Source: an uncultured Clostridiaceae bacterium | GTDB taxonomy: Bacteria > Bacillota > Clostridia > TANB77 > CAG-508 | Assembly (NCBI GenBank): GCA_905198755.1 | Contig: CAJKDR010000008.1 | Location: 1-20,389 of the forward strand | Length of the DNA: 20,389 bases | Direction of reading: 5' to 3' | In this document: piece after piece, positions 14,546 through 20,389 of the stretch | How the letters are laid out: each line of letters starts with the position of its first letter | Position numbering within the stretch: position 1 is the first letter of the stretch | Notes under the pieces: generated by a model | The model's database searches: none | Told to the model about the DNA's origin: nothing | What the model saw: the letters and a program-made list of their open reading frames with translations, nothing else | Translations under genes and position numbers: made by a program

Positions 14546-15988
14546 ATGTCTAATAAATATGATATTATAGTTGTAGGAGCTGGACCAAGCGGAGCGTTTC
14601 TAGCTTATGAAATGATACAATTAGATAAAACAAAGAAAGTTTTATTAATTGAACAAGGAAAAAAAGTCGAAAATAGAAATTGTCCAATCGAACAATTAGG
14701 AAAATGTATACATTGCAAGCCAATGTGTAATATTACTTGTGGTTTTTCGGGAGCAGGAGCTTTTTCAGATGGAAAATTATCATTATATAATGAAGAAGAT
14801 AATGATATTTATATAGGAGGAACTTTACACGAATATATTGGCGTAGAAAAAACAAAAAAACTAATAGATTATACAGATAAAATTTATTTAGAATTTGGAG
14901 CAGATCCAAAATTAGAAGGAGTAGATTTTAGAAAAGAAGTGTCAGAAATATCAGCAAAAGCAAAGAAAGAAGATATAACATTAGTAAATATACCAATAAG
15001 ACATCTAGGTACGGAAAAAAGTCATGAATTATATGGAAAAATAGAGAAATATTTATTAGACAATGGAATAGATATATTATTTGATACACAAGTAAACGAT
15101 TTGGTTATAGAAAATAATAAAGTGAAAGGCGTAAAAATAAGACCAGCACAACATGCTTACAATGAAGAATTTGAAAATGATGAAATAGTATATGGTGATA
15201 GTGTAGTATTAGCAGTAGGAAGAAAAGGAGCAAACTGGTTAGTTAAAATGTGTGAAAAACATGATATAAAAACCAAATCTGGAACTGTAGATATAGGAAT
15301 TAGATATGAATTGCCTGATGATGTAATGAAAGATATAAATAAATATATGTATGAAGGAAAATTTATATCAAGACCAGTACCATTTAAGGACAAAGTAAGA
15401 ACATTCTGTCAAAATCCAAGTGGTTTTGTATCAACAGAAGTTTATGATAACAACATAACACTTGTAAATGGACATTCATATAAAGAAAGAAAAAGTACAA
15501 ATACAAATTTAGCAATATTAGTATCACATAATTTTAATTATCCATTTAATAAACCAATAGAATATGGAAGAAATGTAGCAAAAAACTTAAATGCACTAGG
15601 AAATGGAAATATAGTTGTACAAAGACTAGGGGACATATATAGAGGAAAAAGAACATGGGAAAAAGAATTGGAAAATAATAGCGTTGTACCAACGTTAAAA
15701 TCAGCAGTAGCAGGAGATATAACATTTGCACTAGGATATAGAACAATGACAGATATATTACAATTTATAAGAAGTTTAGATAAAGTAGTAGAAGGATTTG
15801 CAAACCCAGACAATCTATTATATGGACCAGAAATAAAATTTTATAGTAACAAGATTGATATAGATAAAAACTTTGAAACAAGCATAGAAGGATTATATTC
15901 AATAGGAGACGGTGGAGGACTAACAAGAGGACTAATGATGGCATCATGCGCTGGAATACAAACAGCAAGAAATATATGCAAAAAATAA
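14546..15988 (+). CDS. FAD-dependent dehydrogenase, COG2509-like
   Basis: This 480-aa flavoprotein starts with the dinucleotide-binding motif DIIVVGAGPSGAF (residues 6-18) and the following LLIEQGK strand, typical of FAD binding. A cysteine-rich stretch follows: Cys46, Cys54, Cys57, Cys61 and Cys65, leading into GFSGAGAFSDGKL. This combination marks the uncharacterised FAD-dependent dehydrogenases of COG2509. A later SVVLAVGRKGANW segment and a C-terminal SIGDGGGLTRGLMMASCAG are the second nucleotide and FAD-closing motifs. The spaced cysteines could hold an iron-sulfur cluster, which is inference. The substrate is unknown. AAGGAGGT lies 6 nt before the ATG, and addA starts 15 nt after the stop, so the two are probably cotranscribed, though no functional link is known. 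Confidence 0.9.
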   Translation: MSNKYDIIVVGAGPSGAFLAYEMIQLDKTKKVLLIEQGKKVENRNCPIEQLGKCIHCKPMCNITCGFSGAGAFSDGKLSLYNEEDNDIYIGGTLHEYIGVEKTKKLIDYTDKIYLEFGADPKLEGVDFRKEVSEISAKAKKEDITLVNIPIRHLGTEKSHELYGKIEKYLLDNGIDILFDTQVNDLVIENNKVKGVKIRPAQHAYNEEFENDEIVYGDSVVLAVGRKGANWLVKMCEKHDIKTKSGTVDIGIRYELPDDVMKDINKYMYEGKFISRPVPFKDKVRTFCQNPSGFVSTEVYDNNITLVNGHSYKERKSTNTNLAILVSHNFNYPFNKPIEYGRNVAKNLNALGNGNIVVQRLGDIYRGKRTWEKELENNSVVPTLKSAVAGDITFALGYRTMTDILQFIRSLDKVVEGFANPDNLLYGPEIKFYSNKIDIDKNFETSIEGLYSIGDGGGLTRGLMMASCAGIQTARNICKK

Positions 15989-16003
15989 GAAAGTTGAGAT
16001 AAT

Positions 16004-19000
16004 ATGAGTGAAGTTAAATGGACTAATGAACAATTAAATGCAATAAAAGAAGATAGAAATAATGTGCTAGTTGCAGCTGCTGCGGGAAGTGGAAAAACAG
16101 CTGTATTAGTTGAACGTATTATTAATAAAATAATAAATAAAAATGTAGACATAGATAAAATACTAGTAGTAACTTTTACAAATGCAGCAGCTTCTGAAAT
16201 GAGAGAAAGAATACTAGAGGCTATTTATAAAAAAATAGAAGAAAATCCAAATGATAATAGATTAACAAGGCAAATAACACTTCTTTCAAAATCTAATATT
16301 TGCACAATAGACTCATTCTGTTTGGATGTTGTAAAGAATAATTTCTATGAAATAGGGATATCACCTAATTTTAGAATAGCGGATACAACAGAACTAGAAT
16401 TGTTAAAACAAGAAACAATAGAAGAACTATTTGAAGAAAAATATGCTGAAAACAATAAAGATTTTATACAATTATTAGAAACTTATTCAGGATATTTATC
16501 AGATGATAATTTAAAAGAACTAGTATTAAATATATATAACTTCATACAAAGCAGTCCTTTTCCAAATGATTGGTTAAATCAAAGAGTAGAAATGTTTAAT
16601 TTAGATGCAAAATCAGACTTTATTAATAGTGAATGGGGAAAGATTATTATTGATAATCTAAAAGATAATGCACTAGACTGTAAAATTAGATTGGAAAATA
16701 TATTAAAAGGATTAGAAAAATTTGAAGAATTAGATAAATTCTCTAGAGTAATAAGAAATGATATTAATATCATGGACTTAATATTAAAAGCAACTAAGTG
16801 GAATGAATTATATAGTATTGTAAATGAAAATACTTTTGAAAAATGGCCAGTAGACAAAAAAGTAACATTAGAAGAAAAAAATATAGCAAAAGATAAAAGG
16901 GATAAAATAAAAAAACAATATACCAAGGAAACTGAAATAATAAACTGTACATCAGAAGAAGCAAATGCAGATTTGATATATATGTATGATGTATTAAAAA
17001 AATTAAAAGAAATAGTATTTGAATTCGGAAAAAAGTTTAGCAATATTAAAGCAGAAAAAAATATCGTAGATTTTAATGATGTAGAGCACTTTGCATTAAA
17101 CATATTATTAAAAAAAGATGAAAATAATGAATACAAACCAACAGAAGTAGCAAAAAGATATGCAAAAAAGTTTAATGAAATAGCAATAGATGAATATCAA
17201 GATTCAAACTTAGTACAAGAATATATATTAAAAAGTATATCAAATGGAAAAAATATGTTTATGGTTGGAGATGTTAAACAAAGCATATATAAGTTTAGAC
17301 AAGCTAGACCAGAACTTTTTTTGCATAAGTATAAAGAATACAAATTAAAAGAAGATATTGAAGAAGATAACAATTGTAAAGGAATAAAAATACAATTATT
17401 TAAAAACTTCAGAAGTAGAAAGAACATACTAGATACAACAAATATAATCTTTGAAAATATAATGTCAACTAAACTTGGAGATATAGACTACAATGAAAAT
17501 GAATACTTAAATTTGGGTGCGAATTTTGAAGAAATAGAACAAGAAATAGTGGCAGATAACACAAAAGTATATGTAATAGAAAATAAAGAAAATGAAGATG
17601 AAGAAATATTAGAAGAACCTATAGAGAATATAGAACTAGAATCAAAATTTGTGGCAATGAAAATAAAAGAAATAATAGATTCTAAAAAACTGGTATATGA
17701 TAAAAAAGAAGGTTATAGACCAGTTACATATAAAGATATAGTAATATTGTTAAGAGCAACAAAAGAAAGGGCAAATATATTTGAAAAAGAAATATCAAAC
17801 TTAGGAATGCCAGTATTTAGTGATACATCAGCAGAATATTTAGAATCAATAGAAATACAAACAATAATGAGTTTATTAAAAATAATAGATAATCCTATGC
17901 AAGATATACCACTTGTAACAGTATTAAGAAGTTATATTGGTGAATTTTCAGATAATGAATTGATAGAAATAAAAGTAAATACGAACCAACATCAAACATT
18001 TTATGAATCAATGAAACAGTACGATAAAAATATAATGTTAAAAAATAAAATAGAAATGTTTTTTGAAAAAATAAAAGAATGGCAAAAAGAAAATGAATAC
18101 TTAGATTTAGATGAACTAATATGGAAAATATATGAAGACACAGGATATTATAATTATGTTGGACTAATGCCAAATGGGTTATTAAAACAAGCAAATCTAA
18201 AATCATTATTTGAAAAGGCTAAACAATATGAAAAAGCAAGCTTTAAAGGATTATATAATTTCATAAATTTTATAGACAGACTAAAAACATCAAGTGGAGA
18301 TTTATCATCTGCAAAACTAATAGGTGAAAATGAAAATGTATTAAGAATAATGAGTATTCATAAGAGTAAAGGATTAGAATTTCCAGTAGTATTTTTGAGT
18401 GGGAGCAATAAAAAATTTAATATGCAAGATTTGAATTCTAATATACTATTACATCAAGATTTAGGAATAGGAGTAAACTATATAGATTCAAAAAGAAAGT
18501 TGCAATATACAACACTATCAAAAGAAGCAATAAAAATATTATCAAAAACAGAATTGCTATCAGAAGAAATGAGAGTACTATATGTAGCACTTACAAGAGC
18601 AAAAGAACAATTAATAATAACTGGTGTATCAAAAGACTTTGAAAAAGAAATAAAAGAAAAAGAAGAAATGCTAGATTTATATAAAGAAGAAAACATCAAT
18701 AGAAATATATTAAAAAAATATAAATCTTATCTAGATTGGATAGAACTAGTATCACTAAAAGAACAAGAAAATTCAGTAATAAAAATAGAAAAAATCGAAA
18801 AAAATAGTTTGCTAAATATTGACAAAGAAGATAAAAATGGAAAAGGATTAAAAGAGCTAAATGAAAAAATTAAGAATACAAAAAATGAAAATTTAGAAAA
18901 TATAATAAAAAAATTAGAATGGGAATACAAAGATATAAATGCAAGTAAAATAGAATCAAAAACATCAGTAAGTAAAATAAAAAGAAAAGAAAATATTAGT

Positions 19001-19561
19001 TATGATTTAGTAAATATAAACACACCAAATTTTCTTAAAGAAGATGAAAAGGTATCATCAGCAAGAAAAGGAACAATAACGCATCTATGTTTACAAAAAT
19101 TAAATGAAAAAGAAAAATATACAGAAGAAAAAATAAATCAGATATTAGAAGGGCTAGTATTAAAAAACATTATAACGATAAAAGAAAAAGAAACCATAAA
19201 TGTCACACAAATATATAATTTTACAAAATCAACAATATGGAAGGAACTAGAACAAGCAAAGCTAGTAGAAAAAGAAAAAACTTTTTATATAAACATACCA
19301 GCAAATGAAATATATAAAAATGATGTAAAAGAAAACATATTGGTACAAGGAATAATAGATTTGTATTATATAAATGAAAAAGACGAATTAATCTTAGTAG
19401 ACTACAAAACAGACTATGTAAAAGAAGAAAAAGAACTGATAGAAAAATATAAAGTACAATTAGAATTATATAAAAAAGCACTAGAAGAATCACTAGATAG
19501 AAAAGTAGAAAAAATATACATATACTCAACACAACTAAACAAAGCAATAGAAATCAAATAA
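16004..19561 (+). CDS. addA: ATP-dependent helicase/nuclease subunit A
   Basis: AddA is the UvrD-type helicase and nuclease subunit of the AddAB complex, which resects double-strand breaks for recombination and stops at Chi sites. The 1185-aa protein has Walker A AAAAGSGKT (Lys31), Walker B DEYQDSN, GDVKQSIYKFRQARP, the NFRSRKNIL segment, SIHKSKGLEFPVVFLSG and the motif VI region MRVLYVALTRAKEQL. The C-terminal RecB-like nuclease is intact: VDYKTD at 1132-1137 (Asp1133, Lys1135), followed by QLELYKKAL. Length is close to normal. In most Bacillota addB lies directly upstream; here a flavoprotein gene takes that place and no addB is in the window. The ribosome binding site is weak (GTTGAG only), so expression may rely on coupling. 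A strong terminator follows. Confidence 0.95.
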   Translation: MSEVKWTNEQLNAIKEDRNNVLVAAAAGSGKTAVLVERIINKIINKNVDIDKILVVTFTNAAASEMRERILEAIYKKIEENPNDNRLTRQITLLSKSNICTIDSFCLDVVKNNFYEIGISPNFRIADTTELELLKQETIEELFEEKYAENNKDFIQLLETYSGYLSDDNLKELVLNIYNFIQSSPFPNDWLNQRVEMFNLDAKSDFINSEWGKIIIDNLKDNALDCKIRLENILKGLEKFEELDKFSRVIRNDINIMDLILKATKWNELYSIVNENTFEKWPVDKKVTLEEKNIAKDKRDKIKKQYTKETEIINCTSEEANADLIYMYDVLKKLKEIVFEFGKKFSNIKAEKNIVDFNDVEHFALNILLKKDENNEYKPTEVAKRYAKKFNEIAIDEYQDSNLVQEYILKSISNGKNMFMVGDVKQSIYKFRQARPELFLHKYKEYKLKEDIEEDNNCKGIKIQLFKNFRSRKNILDTTNIIFENIMSTKLGDIDYNENEYLNLGANFEEIEQEIVADNTKVYVIENKENEDEEILEEPIENIELESKFVAMKIKEIIDSKKLVYDKKEGYRPVTYKDIVILLRATKERANIFEKEISNLGMPVFSDTSAEYLESIEIQTIMSLLKIIDNPMQDIPLVTVLRSYIGEFSDNELIEIKVNTNQHQTFYESMKQYDKNIMLKNKIEMFFEKIKEWQKENEYLDLDELIWKIYEDTGYYNYVGLMPNGLLKQANLKSLFEKAKQYEKASFKGLYNFINFIDRLKTSSGDLSSAKLIGENENVLRIMSIHKSKGLEFPVVFLSGSNKKFNMQDLNSNILLHQDLGIGVNYIDSKRKLQYTTLSKEAIKILSKTELLSEEMRVLYVALTRAKEQLIITGVSKDFEKEIKEKEEMLDLYKEENINRNILKKYKSYLDWIELVSLKEQENSVIKIEKIEKNSLLNIDKEDKNGKGLKELNEKIKNTKNENLENIIKKLEWEYKDINASKIESKTSVSKIKRKENISYDLVNINTPNFLKEDEKVSSARKGTITHLCLQKLNEKEKYTEEKINQILEGLVLKNIITIKEKETINVTQIYNFTKSTIWKELEQAKLVEKEKTFYINIPANEIYKNDVKENILVQGIIDLYYINEKDELILVDYKTDYVKEEKELIEKYKVQLELYKKALEESLDRKVEKIYIYSTQLNKAIEIK

Positions 19562-19569
19562 TAAAACAA

Positions 19570-19601
19570 AAAAGCAGAAATGTTTATTCGTTTCTGCTTT
19601 T
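19570..19601 (+). terminator. terminator after addA
   Basis: An 11-bp perfect stem (19570-19580 with 19591-19601) with a 10-nt loop lies about 10 nt past the addA stop codon. A- and T-runs flank it, so it may also act on the other strand. Confidence 0.87.
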
Positions 19602-19648
19602 GCATTAAAAGAAAATATAAAATGTCGAAAAATGAAGAAACAAAATAA

Positions 19649-19677
19649 TTGAAAAAATATAAAATATAAGATATAAT
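19649..19677 (+). promoter_or_regulatory. promoter of the MazF-like gene pair
   Basis: TTGAAA (19649-19654), a 17-nt spacer and TATAAT (19672-19677) lie upstream of the small gene. The transcript should start near 19684 with a UTR of about 27 nt, so the pair is an independent unit. I see no obvious operator palindrome. Confidence 0.7.
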
Positions 19678-19710
19678 TAAAAACAATGAAACACAAAATA
19701 AGGAGGTATT

Positions 19711-19881
19711 ATGAAAAAAGAAAAAAATACTGCTAAAAAAAATAATATATCTAAATTGGCAAAAAATAACATAAAAACATATTCGGAATTTTGTAAACAA
19801 AAAGAAGCGGAAAAATATGCACTAACCGAAGAAGAAATTGAATATTATACCTCTATAGGTAAGGAGGAAAAAGAAGAGTGA
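19711..19881 (+). CDS. 56-aa charged protein, putative antitoxin of the MazF-like pair
   Basis: This small protein has a very Lys/Asn-rich first third (about residues 2-22), then a helical-looking second part with IKTYSEFCKQKEAEKYALTE and an acidic end (IGKEEKEE). I recognise no DNA-binding fold such as AbrB or ribbon-helix-helix. The call rests on context: AAGGAGGT (19700-19707) closely precedes the ATG, it has its own promoter, and its TGA overlaps the GTG start of a PemK/MazF-like gene by 4 nt (GTGA), the arrangement of antitoxin-toxin pairs. A single Cys lies at residue 29. It could instead be an unrelated coupled small protein. The antitoxin role is inference; the reality of the gene is better supported. 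Confidence 0.7.
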   Translation: MKKEKNTAKKNNISKLAKNNIKTYSEFCKQKEAEKYALTEEEIEYYTSIGKEEKEE

Positions 19882-20237
19882 ATAAATTTGATATTGGAGA
19901 TATCGTGTTTGTTTCTGAGTATAACTATAGAAGTGGTGAAAAAGGAAAAAATCATAGCTTTGTAATAGTTGATGAAAGACAAGCTATAGATATTGATTAT
20001 TTTGGCTTTCTATTATCGTCTAAAATAAAAAAAGAGACATATCCATATAATAAAAAAATAAAGAAAAATGGAGAAAATAACTTATATAAAACAAGTATTG
20101 TAAAGTGTGATGATCTTATATTAATTAAAGAAACAGAAATTAAATTTAAAATCGGGAGAGTGTCCCAAAAAGAATTAAAAGAATTTATCGACGTGTATCT
20201 TAAATCTTTAAAACAAAATAAAAATTTTAAATCTTAA
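19878..20237 (+). CDS. PemK/MazF-like protein (putative endoribonuclease toxin)
   Basis: This 119-aa protein follows the MazF/PemK pattern: FDIGDIVFV as the first strand, a loop with SGEKGKNHSFVIVD, then FGFLLSSK, SIVKCDDLILI and a closing IKFKIGRVSQKELKEFIDVYL helix. MazF toxins are sequence-specific mRNA interferases held inactive by an upstream-encoded antitoxin. The length fits the family. One oddity is that the second strand reads G-K-N-H-S, with His26 where MazF has a catalytic Arg (G-x-R-P). Ser48 may sit where MazF has its conserved Thr. The enzyme may therefore use a changed active site or be inactive. It starts at a GTG inside the previous gene's stop region, and an AAGGAGG at 19860-19866 serves as ribosome binding site within that gene. 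No convincing terminator follows. Confidence 0.75.
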   Translation: MNKFDIGDIVFVSEYNYRSGEKGKNHSFVIVDERQAIDIDYFGFLLSSKIKKETYPYNKKIKKNGENNLYKTSIVKCDDLILIKETEIKFKIGRVSQKELKEFIDVYLKSLKQNKNFKS

Positions 20238-20337
20238 ATATAAATCCAGAGAAAAAATAATAAAATAAAGGCATTTAAATATGTTTATTTATTATGCAAA
20301 AAAAACAATAAACTGATACAAATTTAAATATTAATGT

Positions 20338-20343
20338 TATAAT
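20338..20343 (+). promoter_or_regulatory. candidate extended -10 box for the gene at the right edge
   Basis: TATAAT preceded by TGT lies 26 nt before the last ATG. No good -35 box is visible; CTGATA at 20313-20318 is 19 nt upstream. An extended -10 promoter may not need one. Confidence 0.45.
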
Positions 20344-20369
20344 ATAAAAAAACAATAAGGAGAAAATTT

Positions 20370-20389
20370 ATGTCTAATATAGTTGATTA
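20370..20389 (+). CDS. start of a gene cut by the window edge
   Basis: Only six full codons are present (MSNIVD). An ATG lies 7 nt after a good AAGGAG (20357-20362), downstream of an extended -10 box. The product cannot be identified. Confidence 0.6.

Noticed and set aside
16579..17136. Long open frame of 185 codons on the minus strand inside addA, and other antisense frames throughout.
   Set aside because: It is antisense to conserved coding sequence and has the Phe/Ser/Leu-rich composition expected from reading A-rich genes backwards. No ribosome binding site or promoter supports it.
20238..20300. A/T-only inverted repeat after the MazF-like gene (TAATAAAATAAA with TTTATTTATTA).
   Set aside because: It contains a bulge and no G-C pairs in the stem, and the region is nearly all A and T, so such pairing is expected by chance. 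Not called as a terminator.

Overview
This window is a compact, very AT-rich chromosomal stretch (roughly 30% G+C by eye) from a low-GC member of the Bacillota, most likely class Clostridia. The evidence is strong AGGAGG-type ribosome binding sites, TTGACA/TATAAT sigma-A promoters, heavy use of AGA and ATA codons, and a clostridial gene set (RNase J, AddA, Mn-dependent PpaC, DUF951, DUF6512, MurI). The standard genetic code fits every gene. I see no rRNA, tRNA, insertion sequence, prophage gene or CRISPR array. Most of the window is core housekeeping DNA with a few accessory or unrecognised small genes.

Layout: a two-helix membrane protein overlaps murI (glutamate racemase). A secreted glucosaminidase-like wall hydrolase with a problematic start follows, then dnaE (DNA polymerase III alpha). 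Next is the ribosomal pair rplU-rpmA behind a strong promoter and a roughly 100-nt leader. After a terminator comes a 56-codon gene that looks like an isolated Hsp33 C-terminal zinc-switch domain, 12 nt before mnmA (tRNA 2-thiouridylase). ppaC (pyrophosphatase) converges on mnmA and shares its terminator. A leader of about 250 nt then precedes the operon rnj (RNase J) - unknown basic protein - gltX - DUF951 gene, joined by 1- to 9-nt junctions and ended by a terminator, with a DUF6512 membrane protein just beyond. A minus-strand 55-aa gene is transcribed divergently from a COG2509 FAD-dependent dehydrogenase, which is followed closely by addA. The right end holds a two-gene unit with its own promoter: a small charged protein overlapping a PemK/MazF-like protein by 4 nt, which looks like a toxin-antitoxin module. 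A further gene begins at the right edge.

Functional themes: cell wall (MurI, glucosaminidase), replication and repair (DnaE, AddA), translation and tRNA (L21, L27, MnmA, GltX), RNA turnover (RNase J, MazF-like) and pyrophosphate removal (PpaC). The points most worth following are the isolated Hsp33-type domain beside mnmA, the MazF-like pair with an unfamiliar partner and a His where MazF normally has Arg, and the 55-aa divergent gene. Also notable are the broken or non-AUG start of the glucosaminidase gene and the L27 that lacks the N-terminal extension usual in Bacillota.
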